DNA of 46,303 nt from an uncultured Bacilli bacterium (GTDB lineage Bacteria > Bacillota_I > Bacilli_A > RF39 > UBA660). Of this stretch, positions 5,229-15,099 are shown in pieces. Location: the NCBI GenBank assembly GCA_910588025.1, contig CAJUQG010000006.1, positions 1-46,303 on the forward strand, read 5' to 3'. Both the position numbers and the translations under genes were made by a program. Numbering within the stretch: the first letter of the stretch is position 1; each line of letters starts with the position of its first letter. The notes below the pieces were generated by a model. That model did no database searches, was not told where the DNA came from, and was given only the letters and a program-made list of their open reading frames with translations.

Positions 5229-8174
5229 ATGAAATTAAAAAGTATAAAAGCCCATGGATTCAAATCTTTTGCGGATAAAATTGATATCGAAATTAAAAGT
5301 AATATTACCGCCATTGTAGGTCCTAATGGCTCAGGTAAAAGTAATATTGTCGATGCAGTACGTTGGGTATTAGGAAGTCAATCTGTAAAATCTCTACGTG
5401 GTTCTTCTTCAATGAGTGATTGTATTTTTAAAGGGTCGAAAACAAGAGATGCCTTAAAACGTGCAGAAGTTTCTTTAGTATTCGATAATTCAAATCACGA
5501 GTTACATAGTGACTTATCTGAAATCGAAGTAAAAAGAGTTGTTTATCATACTGGAGATAATGAGTATTTTTTAAACAATACGAAAGTTCGTTTAAAAGAT
5601 ATTACTGATCTTTTTTTAGATACTGGAGCTGGTCTTGATTCCTTTAATATTATTGGCCAGGGAAGTATTGAATCTATAATTAATAGCAAACCAGAAGAAC
5701 GACGTATTATTTTTGAAGAAGCCTCAGGTGTTTTAAAATATAAAAAACGAAAAGAAGAATCTTTGCGAAAATTAGAAAAAACCAAAGATAATTTAGAAAA
5801 AGTAGGATTAATCATTAACGAATTAGAAACCACAGTTTTACCTCTTAAAGAACAAAGTGCAATTGCTAAAAAATATTTAGAATTAAAAAATCAATTAGAA
5901 GAGTTAGAAATTTCTTTTATAGCAACCGACATTAAAAATAAAAATGCCGAATATCAAGCTTTAAAAAATGAAGTAGATCTACTAGAAACTCAAGTGTTTG
6001 AATTAAAAAGTCGCACAGACTCTAATCACAGTGAAGTAGAGCTTCTTCGTTTAAACATGTTAAAAACAGAAGAAGAAATAACGAAAAAAAACAATGAATT
6101 ATTAGAAACCACAGAAGCTTTAGCTAAAAAAAATAGCGAAAAAGAAATTACCATTGAACGTCAGCAATATTCAATTGACAAAGATAAAATAAATGAAAAT
6201 TTATTAAAATTAAAAGAAGAAGAATTAAAACTCCAAAAAAAAGTTGAATTATTAGAATTAGAAGCAACCAAACTAGCCGATGAAAAACAAAAGCAAGAAA
6301 AAGAAGGGCGCGATAAAGAAGAACCCATTTCTCTAACAAGAGTAAAAATTAATTCATTACGCAATCAAAAAAATACAACTTCTGGTGATTTATGGGCAAT
6401 TCAAAATCAAATTGATATTTTAGAAACGAACATAGCTAATGACGTTAAGATTCCATCCTCTGTAAAAAATGTGTTAAATAATCCACGCTTAGAAGGAATT
6501 GACGGAACAATTAGTAAATTAATTGAAGTCAAACAACAATATTTAGATGCCATCGACGTTTCTTTAGGTGCAAGTAGTAATTTTATAGTAGTTGAAAATG
6601 AATTGGCCGCTAAAAAAGCAATTCAATATTTAAAAGAAAATCATTTAGGAAGAGCAACCTTCTTTCCGAAAAATATTATCAAAAGTAAAAAACTAGATCG
6701 GGAAACCAAAGAATTGTTAACAGGTGAAAAAGGGTTTGTAGGAATTGCTTCTGAACTAGTGACTTTTGAGGAACAATATCAAAATATTATTGAAAATCAA
6801 TTAGGAAATATTATTGTGGTTGATAATATAGATACCATGAATCAACTAGGGAAAAATTTAAACTACAAATATCGAATTGTTACTCTTGCTGGCGAAATTT
6901 TGCACACAGGTGGCTCGATGACAGGTGGAAGTTCTAAAAAAAATAATAGCAATTTAAACGATAAACTAGAATTAGAGAAAAAACGCAGTCAATTAGCAGA
7001 TTTAACAAGCCATCTAGAGCGAATAACCAAAGAAGAAGAACAACTTGATATAGAGTTAACACAAATGTTAAATCAAAGACTGGATATAGAACAACATGTA
7101 ACGATTTTAAAAAAACGTATAGAAGAAAATCAATCCCTTCTATTAAATACCAAAAACTCATTACAAGATATATTAAGCAAAACTGTGGGTTCTAAAAATA
7201 TGTTAGAAGATACATTAGATGCCCAACTAATCTCTATACTAGAAGAAATAAAAAGCCTTGAATTAAAATGTGATATTTTAAAATCAGAGTTAAATGCCTT
7301 AAAAAATAAAAAAAGTGAGATTTCATCAAAAATAGCTGATTATGAATATGAATATCGTGAAAAAAATAGTGAACAAAATCGTTTATCACAAGATTTAAAA
7401 CAAAAAGAAATTCGTTTAGGCAAATTAGATATTCATTTAGATAATTTACTGGTAACATTAAGTGAGTCTTATAATATGACCTACGAAAAAGCAATCATGG
7501 ATTATCCGTTAGAAATTGAATACGAAACAGCAAAATACCAAGTGGAAAAATTAAAAAGTGAAATGACCAAATTAGGGCCAGTTAATTTAGGAAGTATTGA
7601 AGAATATGAACGTTTAAATACTCGTTATCAGTTTTTATTAACGCAAAAATCAGATTTAGAAGAAAGTAGTGATAACTTAAAGCAAGTGATTGGCGAAATG
7701 GATGAAATCATGAAAGAAAAATTTATAACAACGTTTGAAAGAGTAAAAGAAGAATTTAGTATAGTCTTTAAAAAATTATTTAAAGGTGGGTCAGGTATTC
7801 TAAAATTGACCGATCCAGAAAATATTTTAGAAACAGGTATAGATATCATAGCAGAACCTCCCGGTAAAAAATTAAACAATATTGCTCTTTTAAGTGGTGG
7901 AGAAAAAACATTAACAGCCATTTCTTTACTATTTGCCATATTAAACGTAAAACCAGTTCCATTTTGTATTTTAGATGAAGTAGAAGCGGCTTTAGATGAA
8001 GCCAATGTCGACACGTTTGGTTCTTACTTACAAAGCAAAAAAGAAGCCAGTGAATTTATTTTAATTACTCATAAAAAAAGAACAATGGAATATGCTGATA
8101 CGCTCTATGGAATTACAATGCAAGAATCAGGCGTTAGTAAAATTGTCAGCGTTGAATTAGATAAAGTTGCTTAA
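5229..8174 (+). CDS. smc: chromosome segregation ATPase SMC, short form
   Basis: 981 residues. Walker A is GPNGSGKSN (about 31-39), the hinge spans about 412-565 (from LEGIDG to TGGSMTGGS), the ABC signature LLSGGEK lies near 888, and Walker B CILDEVEAALDEANV near 913. Long charged coiled coils join the hinge to the heads. With ScpA/ScpB it forms the condensin complex that organises and segregates the chromosome. Most Bacillota SMC proteins are close to 1180 residues. Heads and hinge are complete here, so both coiled-coil arms must be shortened. The ribosome binding site GAGG overlaps the end of rnc. The usual downstream ftsY is missing; a terminator and def on the opposite strand follow. Confidence 0.97.
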   Translation: MKLKSIKAHGFKSFADKIDIEIKSNITAIVGPNGSGKSNIVDAVRWVLGSQSVKSLRGSSSMSDCIFKGSKTRDALKRAEVSLVFDNSNHELHSDLSEIEVKRVVYHTGDNEYFLNNTKVRLKDITDLFLDTGAGLDSFNIIGQGSIESIINSKPEERRIIFEEASGVLKYKKRKEESLRKLEKTKDNLEKVGLIINELETTVLPLKEQSAIAKKYLELKNQLEELEISFIATDIKNKNAEYQALKNEVDLLETQVFELKSRTDSNHSEVELLRLNMLKTEEEITKKNNELLETTEALAKKNSEKEITIERQQYSIDKDKINENLLKLKEEELKLQKKVELLELEATKLADEKQKQEKEGRDKEEPISLTRVKINSLRNQKNTTSGDLWAIQNQIDILETNIANDVKIPSSVKNVLNNPRLEGIDGTISKLIEVKQQYLDAIDVSLGASSNFIVVENELAAKKAIQYLKENHLGRATFFPKNIIKSKKLDRETKELLTGEKGFVGIASELVTFEEQYQNIIENQLGNIIVVDNIDTMNQLGKNLNYKYRIVTLAGEILHTGGSMTGGSSKKNNSNLNDKLELEKKRSQLADLTSHLERITKEEEQLDIELTQMLNQRLDIEQHVTILKKRIEENQSLLLNTKNSLQDILSKTVGSKNMLEDTLDAQLISILEEIKSLELKCDILKSELNALKNKKSEISSKIADYEYEYREKNSEQNRLSQDLKQKEIRLGKLDIHLDNLLVTLSESYNMTYEKAIMDYPLEIEYETAKYQVEKLKSEMTKLGPVNLGSIEEYERLNTRYQFLLTQKSDLEESSDNLKQVIGEMDEIMKEKFITTFERVKEEFSIVFKKLFKGGSGILKLTDPENILETGIDIIAEPPGKKLNNIALLSGGEKTLTAISLLFAILNVKPVPFCILDEVEAALDEANVDTFGSYLQSKKEASEFILITHKKRTMEYADTLYGITMQESGVSKIVSVELDKVA

Positions 8175-8176
8175 AA

Positions 8177-8204
8177 AAAACAGTTTTTCAAAAGACTGTT
8201 TTAA
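8177..8204. terminator. bidirectional terminator between smc and def
   Basis: AAAACAGT (8177-8184) pairs with ACTGTTTT (8195-8202). A and T runs flank the stem, so it can work on both strands. It contains the def stop codon. Confidence 0.75.
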
Positions 8205-8752
8205 ATTTCTCGCATTTGACTCATATTTTTATACGGATTTTTTGGATCAATATGGTCGATAAATAATATCCCATTTAAATGATCAATCTCATGTTGAAAA
8301 GCAATTGCGATATCCTCACGAACTCGTATTGTAAAAGGATTGCCATCGATATCTCTTGCTTCTACAGTCAAACGTGCATGGCGTGGAACAATTCCTTCAG
8401 TATCCCGATTAATACTTAAACAACCTTCACCTTCACCAACATAAATAAGTTCTTCACTAAAACTTTTAATAATTGGATTAATGACTACATAATTTTTAAA
8501 ACTTCCATCATCTAGTTCCTCTACGATAACAAAAATGCGTTTTAAAATACCTAATTGAACAGCAGATAAACCCATACCTGCTCGTAAGTCATATTTTTCA
8601 CGTTCTTCATCAATTTGGCTCATCTTTAAATAAAGAAGCATGTCATCAATCATTTGCTTATCTTCGTTAGATAAGGGAAAGACTACTTCCTTACTAACTT
8701 TTCGTAATGTCTTATCATTTTCTTCAATAATTGTAATTTTTGGCAACTTCAT
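8201..8752 (-). CDS. def: peptide deformylase
   Basis: 183 residues with all three motifs of the metal-dependent deformylases: GMGLSAVQ (59-66), EGCLS (109-113, Cys metal ligand) and HEIDH (154-158, His ligands and catalytic Glu). It removes the formyl group from nascent polypeptides. The length and the insertion around 45-55 fit the Gram-positive type 2 class. It is a single minus-strand gene between two + strand transcription units. Confidence 0.95.
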   Translation of the reverse strand: MKLPKITIIEENDKTLRKVSKEVVFPLSNEDKQMIDDMLLYLKMSQIDEEREKYDLRAGMGLSAVQLGILKRIFVIVEELDDGSFKNYVVINPIIKSFSEELIYVGEGEGCLSINRDTEGIVPRHARLTVEARDIDGNPFTIRVREDIAIAFQHEIDHLNGILFIDHIDPKNPYKNMSQMREI

Positions 8753-8848
8753 AGTAAATAACTCCCCTCATTACTGCCACTATTTTACCACAAAATAAAG
8801 GAAAAAAAAGCAAAAAATAATTGTTAAAACTAGATTGGAGTGAACATA

Positions 8849-9757
8849 ATGTTTACAATTGTAAAAAATCATAAGGAAGCCAATGCTATCACTCATGCGG
8901 GCTCATTCCATGCCGATGATGTGTTTGCTAGTGTTTTTTTATCTAAATTATTTGACATAAAACTATATCGAACCAATGAAATAAACGAAGTAGAAAACAT
9001 TCAGGATAAAATTGTTTATGATATTGGTGGTGGAGAATTCGACCATCATGATAAATTAGCTAAAGTAAGATTAAACGGGATTAAATATTCCTCTTTTGGC
9101 TTATTATTTGAAAAATTTGGACCAAAATATTTACAACAGAAACAAATTGAAAAAGTCGACGATTGCTATCAAGCCTTTTTAAAAGAATTTGTAATTCAAA
9201 TCGATGCTGTAGATAATGGCTTTTTTCCACCTAATCATAAGGAATATATAACAAAAACACTTGATGATGTTATTGGTCTTTTTAATAAAACTTGGCAAGA
9301 AGAAGTAGATAATGATGAGATGTTTTATAAGGCCTTCTTGGTAGCAGAACAAATTTTTGACCGGATAGAAAAACGAGTAGTAGACAAACTAGCTGCCAAA
9401 CAAAAAGTAGATGAGGCTATATCAGAAAGTAAAAATCATATTTTATATTTAAAAGAATATATGCCTTTTATGGATTTCATACTTACCAGTTCATCCCCTC
9501 ATGCTAGTACAATTTATTTTGCGATTTTTCCATCTAATCGAGGAGGTTATCATATTCGTACCATCAAACGAGCGATTGGTAGTCACGAAAATCGTCTTAA
9601 TTTTCCAACTGAGTGGGGTGGTAAGACGAAAGAAGAATTAGTCGCTTTAACTAATATCAAAAGTTTTCATTTTTGTCATAGCGGCTTATTTCTATGTTCT
9701 TGTGAAACATTAGAAGATGCTTATCAAATTGCATCTTTAGCCATTCAAAAAAAATAA
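8849..9757 (+). CDS. MYG1 family protein (putative DHH-type nuclease)
   Basis: 302 residues from the ATG at 8849, eight bases after TTGGAG; a GTG at 8840 overlaps that ribosome binding site and is unlikely to be used. The N-terminus has THAGSFHADDVFA, followed by YDIGGGEFDHH and later QIDAVDNG, the conserved metal-binding residues of the MYG1/UPF0160 family. Eukaryotic MYG1 is reported as a 3'-5' RNA exonuclease; the bacterial role is not well defined. It is a single-gene unit ending in a terminator that overlaps its stop codon. Confidence 0.85.
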   Translation: MFTIVKNHKEANAITHAGSFHADDVFASVFLSKLFDIKLYRTNEINEVENIQDKIVYDIGGGEFDHHDKLAKVRLNGIKYSSFGLLFEKFGPKYLQQKQIEKVDDCYQAFLKEFVIQIDAVDNGFFPPNHKEYITKTLDDVIGLFNKTWQEEVDNDEMFYKAFLVAEQIFDRIEKRVVDKLAAKQKVDEAISESKNHILYLKEYMPFMDFILTSSSPHASTIYFAIFPSNRGGYHIRTIKRAIGSHENRLNFPTEWGGKTKEELVALTNIKSFHFCHSGLFLCSCETLEDAYQIASLAIQKK

Positions 9758-9779
9758 ACCCCAAAGGGCTTATTTTTTT
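9753..9779 (+). terminator. Rho-independent terminator of the MYG1-type gene
   Basis: AATAA-A-CCC and GGG-C-TTATT pair around a CAAA loop with one mismatch, followed by TTTTTTT. The stop codon lies in the 5' arm. It also lies just past the end of the convergent small gene at 9783. Confidence 0.65.
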
Positions 9780-9782
9780 GTA

Positions 9783-9977
9783 CTAGTCATGATTGTAGCC
9801 GTTGCCACCAAAACTCCAACCAGCACCGATAATAATAACAAGTAAGATAAATAAAACGATCCAGATTGCAGCACCAACACCAGCGCCAGAAGTATAACCA
9901 GCATAACCTGTATTACAACATGGTTGTCCGTAGCCATAACCACTGCCGTAGTATCCATTATTTCCATAATAATACAT
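9783..9977 (-). CDS. small Gly/Tyr-rich membrane protein, YjcZ-like
   Basis: 64 residues. The first half is rich in Gly, Tyr and Asn with a Cys pair (QPCCN). The second half is one hydrophobic helix (IWIVLFILLVIIIGAG) ending in GGNGYNHD. The layout resembles the YjcZ/YhjA small hydrophobic proteins of Bacillota, some linked to sporulation. The ATG at 9977 is preceded by AAAGGAGG, whereas frames extending further upstream lack a ribosome binding site. A TATATT -10-like box lies about 20 bases upstream of that site. Family assignment is moderate and the function is unknown. Confidence 0.7.
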   Translation of the reverse strand: MYYYGNNGYYGSGYGYGQPCCNTGYAGYTSGAGVGAAIWIVLFILLVIIIGAGWSFGGNGYNHD

Positions 9978-10149
9978 ATATTTTACCTCCTTTATGTATC
10001 TAATATAGTGTATTAAAAGAAAACATTTTTGACATCGATTCTGAATCAATTTTTTTAATTTGTAAAATAAAGCTTGAATTTTTTATGAAACCCGTGGAAG
10101 TAGTTTAAAATTAAATCGAGTTATGCTAGAATAAATAATAGGTGAGGCT

Positions 10150-11313
10150 ATGAAAAACTTGATTAGCAAAATGGATAAACCCCTTCTAATTTTAACCATC
10201 ATTTATGCTGTACTTGGTTTAGTCATGATTCTTAGTGCATCCAGTGTCTCAGCAGTATTACGTTATAATGTACCTTCATCTTATTTTTTTATTCGTCAAT
10301 CCGTTTTTGTAGGAGTGTCTTTTCTCGTAGGGTTTCTTTTTGTTCTCCGTTTTCCAACAAGCAAATATAAATATGTAACACCATTATTAGTTTTTGGAAT
10401 TTTAGTTTCCTTAATTGGCTTATTTATCTACGGAAAAATTACAAATGGGGCCCAAAGTTGGTATCGTGTCGGTTTTTTTAATTTACAACCAGCTGAATTT
10501 GCTAAGTCAGTAATTATTATTTACATGGCCGTTTTTTATAACAAAAGTTTAAAAAAGAAAAAATCCCTTTATTACAATTTAATTCCCGTTGCAATCGCTA
10601 TTTTATTTTTTGTTTTAATCGCCATGCAACCAGATTTAGGTGGAGCGATTATCATTGCTGGAATTTCTTTTTTCTTATTTAATATTGTTCCGATTGATTC
10701 CAAAGGAAAAGCCAAACTAATGAAAGTAGGAGCAATTGGTGTAGTTTTAATCGGTATTTTGTTACTTTATAGTGGAACAGAGTTTTTAAACGCTATGCAA
10801 ATGAGTCGTTTAGAATTTAAAAATCCTTGCAGTAGATATTCAGAAAACACCGGCTATCAAGTCTGTAATGGTTTTATTGCTATTCATAATGGTGGCTTGT
10901 TTGGATTAGGTCTTGGCAATTCCACTCAAAAATATTTATATTTACCAGAAGCTCATACCGATTTTATTTTTCCAATTCTAGTAGAAGAATTAGGACTTAT
11001 CGTAGGTGGTCTTGTTTTAATCGGCTATGGTGTTATTTTGTACCGAATTTTAAAAATCGCTAAGATGGCCGATAATCCAAGAGGAGCTATATTAGCCTTT
11101 GGAACATTCTTAATGCTATTATTTCACCTATTAGTAAATTTTATGGGGATATTAGCCTTAATTCCATTAACTGGAGTACCCGTACCTTTTTTAAGCTATG
11201 GTGGATCCTATACAATTAATGTTTTTATCATGATTTTTGTTGTCCAAAGAGTAGCAATTGAAACGAAAAATAACCAAGCGAAAAGAGAAATTGCAGAAAT
11301 TAGTAAAAAATAA
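10150..11313 (+). CDS. ftsW: peptidoglycan polymerase FtsW/SpoVE-type
   Basis: 387 residues with about ten membrane segments of the SEDS family. Key stretches are SASSVSA near the N-terminus, GAQSWYRVGFFNLQPAEFAK, AMQPDLGGA, YLPEAHTDFIFPILVEELG, and GVPVPFLSYGGSY near the C-terminus. SEDS proteins polymerise lipid II glycan strands with a partner class B penicillin-binding protein. The PEAHTDFIF form (rather than PEQHTDFIF) and the SASS motif favour FtsW/SpoVE over RodA. Preceded by GGTGAGG and a TAGAAT -10-like box. No division genes adjoin it. Confidence 0.9.
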   Translation: MKNLISKMDKPLLILTIIYAVLGLVMILSASSVSAVLRYNVPSSYFFIRQSVFVGVSFLVGFLFVLRFPTSKYKYVTPLLVFGILVSLIGLFIYGKITNGAQSWYRVGFFNLQPAEFAKSVIIIYMAVFYNKSLKKKKSLYYNLIPVAIAILFFVLIAMQPDLGGAIIIAGISFFLFNIVPIDSKGKAKLMKVGAIGVVLIGILLLYSGTEFLNAMQMSRLEFKNPCSRYSENTGYQVCNGFIAIHNGGLFGLGLGNSTQKYLYLPEAHTDFIFPILVEELGLIVGGLVLIGYGVILYRILKIAKMADNPRGAILAFGTFLMLLFHLLVNFMGILALIPLTGVPVPFLSYGGSYTINVFIMIFVVQRVAIETKNNQAKREIAEISKK

Positions 11314-11363
11314 AAGGAAATCTGTTTTCTACCTTTAATAATACTATTGAAGGAGGAATGCTT

Positions 11364-12062
11364 ATGATGATTACCGATTGGCTTTATCGCCACAAAACAC
11401 TACTATTAACCATAATAATATTAATTTTTGGTGGAATTAGTGGTGTTTTTGTTTTAGCCAAAGAAACAGAGGAAGAAAACACACTATTAAGTGATGTAGG
11501 ACTAGAAGAAAAAGAAGTAGTGGAAGAATCTACACAGGAAAGAAAAGAAGAATCTAATGAAACAGAAAACTTAAAGAAAATAAAAGTTGATGTCAAAGGG
11601 GCAATTCAAAATCCCCGTGTATATGAAGTAGTCGAAGGCACACGTATTTTTGAATTGATTGATTTAGCGGGAGGTACAACCAAAAATGCTTTCACCAAAA
11701 ATATCAATTTATCAAAAAAAGTAGAAGATGAAATGGTGATTTATATTTATACCGAAGAAGAATATCAAAAGAAGACTACGTGTCAAATAACAAATGATTA
11801 TAGTGGAGAAATTACCGAAGAAATAGAACAAAAAGAATCTATAATTGAAGAAGAGAATAATCTTGCAAACTCCAAAATAAATTTAAACACTGCTTCAAAA
11901 GAAATGCTAATGAATATTCCTAATATTGGTGAGAAAAAAGCGGAAAGTATTATCGAATATCGAACGCAAAAAGGTGGTTTTACAAAAGTAGAAGAATTAA
12001 AAGAAATTAGCGGAATTGGAGAAAGTATTTACGACAAAATTAAAAACTATTTCATGGTCTAA
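11364..12062 (+). CDS. comEA: competence DNA receptor ComEA
   Basis: 232 residues: an N-terminal membrane anchor (LLLTIIILIFGGISGVFVL), an acidic linker, a SLBB domain (KVDVKGAIQNPRVYEV to about residue 125), and a C-terminal double helix-hairpin-helix (INLNTASKEMLMNIPNIG to YDKIKNYF) that binds DNA without sequence preference. It captures transforming DNA at the cell surface. I use the ATG at 11364, seven bases from AGGAGG; the ATG at 11358 would leave only one base. Its end overlaps comEC by 47 bases in another frame, so translation is probably coupled. Confidence 0.92.
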   Translation: MMITDWLYRHKTLLLTIIILIFGGISGVFVLAKETEEENTLLSDVGLEEKEVVEESTQERKEESNETENLKKIKVDVKGAIQNPRVYEVVEGTRIFELIDLAGGTTKNAFTKNINLSKKVEDEMVIYIYTEEEYQKKTTCQITNDYSGEITEEIEQKESIIEEENNLANSKINLNTASKEMLMNIPNIGEKKAESIIEYRTQKGGFTKVEELKEISGIGESIYDKIKNYFMV

Positions 12063-14037
12063 AATAGTTTTAATAATGTTTCTTTTGGGCGCAATATTAA
12101 GTTGTTTAAAAAACTATATCTATCCCCCAAAATCTAAATTATTACTAGAGATTCAAGAAGTGACTGGAAAAATTTTAGAATATACCTCATTAGAAAATGA
12201 TAAAATCAAAATGAAAGTAAAATTAACGAAAGAAACGATACTAGCTTATTTAAAAAAAGATCTAATTTCTTCTGATATAAAAGTAGGAATGCAAGTAAAA
12301 TTATATGGAAAAATGGAAAATCCTCCGACAAATACAATCCCCAATGTCTTTTCTTATCGTGCTTATTTAAAAACAGAGCATATTTTTTACCAGATGCAAG
12401 TAACAAATTTGGAAGTATTAAAAACACCTTCCATTTGGAATCAGTTAAAAGAAATAATAAGATCATACTGTAATAAAAATATAAATAGTACTTATTTAAA
12501 AAAAATAATTTTAGGTATAAAAGAAGAGGAAAACAGGGAAGTAGAAGAAAGTTATCGGCACAATGGCATTAGTCATATTTTTGCGATATCTGGCTTACAT
12601 TTAACTATCATTTATCAATTTTTTTCTCGCCACAAAAAAGAGAAAAGAAATATTTTATTTGCATATAGTATGGTATGTTTGTATTATTCTATTATCGTTA
12701 TTTCATCTTCTTCCAAACGGGCCTTCTTATTTTTAACTTTAAACACCATAAATCAATTATTCCATTTGCGACTTTCTAAAAGTTATCTATTTTTCTTAAC
12801 GCTTTGTTTTATGATAATAAGAAATCCTTTAGTATTATTTCAAATAGGATTTCAATATTCTTGTATCATTTCTTTTTCTTTTCTAATTTTTAGCCAAAAT
12901 TCATCATCAAAAAGCTATCATTTTGTGAAAAGTAGCGTCACTGCTTTTTTATTTAGTATTCCCATAACAGCTCATACAAATTACATGATAAATCCTTGGA
13001 ATATATTAAATAATATAGTATTAGTGCCAGTTATGATGAAAGTTCTTTTTCCTCTTTTGTTGTTGAGTTTTCTGTGTCCTATCCTAGGAATTATTCCCAA
13101 ACAGTTATTAGACATTTTTGAAATCATTAATATTACTTTCACCAAATTACCAGGATCTATGATTACGATGCCTAAAATAGCCCCTTTTTGGTTTTTAATT
13201 TATTATTTAGTTCTTGTTTTGTTAATAATTTTTAAAAAGAAGCGTCTATTTCTAGTTTTAATATTATGGTTAATTCTTTGGCATTTTTCACCAAAATGGA
13301 ATGCTCTTGGACTGGTTCATTTCATTGATGTTGGGCAAGGGGATTGTACGCTAATCATTTCCCCATATCAGAAAGAAATTATTTTAATTGATACTGGAAT
13401 CGCGAGTGAAAAAAATTTAGAAAATCTTCTTACGCTATTACGTAGTTTTGGAATTTCCAAGATTCACACCTTAATGATTACTCATGGTGACAAAGATCAT
13501 ATAGGAAACGCCTTAGCTTTATTAGAGCAAATAGAAATAAATAAGATTGTGTTAAATCAAGGAGCAAATACGGAAACTGAACAAGTGATCAAAAAGAAAT
13601 ATGGGAGTATCATTAAAACCAATTTTAATAGTAATGTCATTTCTTTTCATACTCTTACCATCCCAAAGAAAGAAAGTGAAAATGACAATAGTATCATAAA
13701 CCATCTGTGTCTTTATCAAACTTGTTTTTTATTTTTAGGAGATATCAATCAAGAAGGAGAAGAAGAAATAATGAAAAAATATCGCTTGAAAGTAGATGTT
13801 TTAAAAGTCGCTCATCATGGCTCCAAGACGAGTACAAGCCCAAAATTATTAGAAGAACATACCATTAAATATGCTATCATTAGTGCTGGAAAAAACAATA
13901 TTTATCATCATCCACATCAAGAAGTATTAAATCGTTTAACAAATCAAAAAATTACGATTTTAAAAACGTTAGAAGAGGGAACCATCACATTTAAAATAAA
14001 ACCAAATTCTTACACCATTTTAACTTGCCCGCCATAA
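12016..14037 (+). CDS. comEC: competence DNA channel ComEC
   Basis: Up to 673 residues. A short N-terminal region precedes the multi-membrane Competence domain (HNGISHIFAISGLHLTII near residue 180). The C-terminal metallo-beta-lactamase-like domain has DVGQGDC (near 438), HGDKDH (near 492) and HHGSKTS (near 602). ComEC is the inner-membrane channel for single-stranded DNA in transformation, and the C-terminal domain is thought to degrade one strand. The start is uncertain: the listed TTG at 12016 lies inside comEA with a weak ribosome binding site, and the first in-frame ATG (12076) has none. Expression probably relies on coupling to comEA. The usual intervening comEB is absent. Confidence 0.9.
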   Translation: MEKVFTTKLKTISWSKIVLIMFLLGAILSCLKNYIYPPKSKLLLEIQEVTGKILEYTSLENDKIKMKVKLTKETILAYLKKDLISSDIKVGMQVKLYGKMENPPTNTIPNVFSYRAYLKTEHIFYQMQVTNLEVLKTPSIWNQLKEIIRSYCNKNINSTYLKKIILGIKEEENREVEESYRHNGISHIFAISGLHLTIIYQFFSRHKKEKRNILFAYSMVCLYYSIIVISSSSKRAFLFLTLNTINQLFHLRLSKSYLFFLTLCFMIIRNPLVLFQIGFQYSCIISFSFLIFSQNSSSKSYHFVKSSVTAFLFSIPITAHTNYMINPWNILNNIVLVPVMMKVLFPLLLLSFLCPILGIIPKQLLDIFEIINITFTKLPGSMITMPKIAPFWFLIYYLVLVLLIIFKKKRLFLVLILWLILWHFSPKWNALGLVHFIDVGQGDCTLIISPYQKEIILIDTGIASEKNLENLLTLLRSFGISKIHTLMITHGDKDHIGNALALLEQIEINKIVLNQGANTETEQVIKKKYGSIIKTNFNSNVISFHTLTIPKKESENDNSIINHLCLYQTCFLFLGDINQEGEEEIMKKYRLKVDVLKVAHHGSKTSTSPKLLEEHTIKYAIISAGKNNIYHHPHQEVLNRLTNQKITILKTLEEGTITFKIKPNSYTILTCPP

Positions 14038-14070
14038 AATATAATACATTATATATAATGTTTAAATATA

Positions 14071-14097
14071 GAAAAAGGGCTCCCTTTTTCCTTTTTC
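14071..14097 (+). terminator. terminator after comEC
   Basis: GAAAAAGG and CCTTTTTC (14071-14090) form an 8-bp stem with a GCTC loop, followed by a T-rich tract. The holA promoter (TGC then TAAAAT) follows within 20 bases. Confidence 0.65.
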
Positions 14098-14125
14098 TGT
14101 GCTAAAATGAAACTATGGTGGTAGT

Positions 14126-15070
14126 ATGAACGTATATCTTTTTGAAACCTCAAGTCGGATTTTATTAGAGGAGCAAATAGCCAAAATATTAAAGGGGTCT
14201 ACCAATAAAATTATATACAATGCAGAAATATCAACTATGGAAGATATTTTAGAAGAAGCAAGTTATGTTTCTATGTTTGGTGAAATGAAATATTGTATCG
14301 TAAAAAATGCTAATTTTTTTGGGAGTAGTAAGCTAAAAGAAAAAGAAGAAGAATTATTATTAAATTACTTAGAAAATCCTTATCCTCTTTGTACATTAAT
14401 TTTTACCACATTTGATTCTGTAGACAGTCGAAAAAAAATAACCAAATTAGTAAAAGAAAAATTTACTTATCAGAAAATAGTAACTCCAAAGGGTTTAGAA
14501 TTATACAACAAAGTAGCTTCATTATTGGTAGAAAAAAAATATCTTGCTGAAAAAGATACGATAAATTATTTAATTAACGCTTGTCTAAACAACTATGATT
14601 TAATATATAATGAGATAGAAAAAATTGATTTGTATTACGAATCACCAACGAAAATAAAATTAGAAAATGTAAAGAATATTGTTTCTCGAACCTTAACGGA
14701 TAACAATTTTAAATTTGTAGATGCAGTAATGAATAAAGATTTAAAAAAAGCAACGCAGTATTTAGAAGATTTAATGACTCTTAAAGTAGAACCTTTATCA
14801 CTGATTAATTTATTAGCCAGAGAATACCGAAACATGTTAATATTAAAAACTTTGGAGCAAGAGAAGTATTTGAAAAAAGATATTTTATCACAATTGCAAT
14901 TACAAGAATGGCAATATGAAAAGACCAGTAAAAATGCTTCCAATTATCATGCGGATGATTTAAGAGATTATTTAGTAAGCCTAGAAAAATTAGATTATCA
15001 AATTAAATCTGGTCAAATTGATAAATTGATCGGATTAAAACTGTTTTTGCTAGATTTATATGAGTATTAA
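14126..15070 (+). CDS. holA: DNA polymerase III subunit delta
   Basis: 314 residues with the HolA layout: an N-terminal P-loop-like domain without a working Walker motif, a middle LTDNNFKFVDAVMNKDLKKA segment, and the C-terminal helical collar (INLLAREYRNMLILKTL to KLIGLKLFLLDLY). Delta is the clamp-loader subunit that opens the beta clamp. Its place after comEC matches Bacillus. It starts behind GGTGGTAG. Confidence 0.9.
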   Translation: MNVYLFETSSRILLEEQIAKILKGSTNKIIYNAEISTMEDILEEASYVSMFGEMKYCIVKNANFFGSSKLKEKEEELLLNYLENPYPLCTLIFTTFDSVDSRKKITKLVKEKFTYQKIVTPKGLELYNKVASLLVEKKYLAEKDTINYLINACLNNYDLIYNEIEKIDLYYESPTKIKLENVKNIVSRTLTDNNFKFVDAVMNKDLKKATQYLEDLMTLKVEPLSLINLLAREYRNMLILKTLEQEKYLKKDILSQLQLQEWQYEKTSKNASNYHADDLRDYLVSLEKLDYQIKSGQIDKLIGLKLFLLDLYEY

Positions 15071-15074
15071 AAAA

Positions 15075-15099
15075 AGCGCTTCACAAAAGCGTTTTCTTT
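15075..15099. terminator. bidirectional terminator between holA and rnhC
   Basis: CGCTT (15077-15081) pairs with AAGCG (15087-15091), flanked by A5 on the left and TTTTCTTTTT on the right, so it serves both converging genes. Confidence 0.6.

Noticed and set aside
7234..8014. Long minus-strand ORFs inside smc
   Set aside because: They are antisense shadows of conserved SMC coding sequence, without start signals.
9770..9967. 65-residue ORF overlapping the YjcZ-like gene
   Set aside because: It is another frame of the same strand; the AAAGGAGG site and a plausible membrane protein support the 9783-9977 frame.
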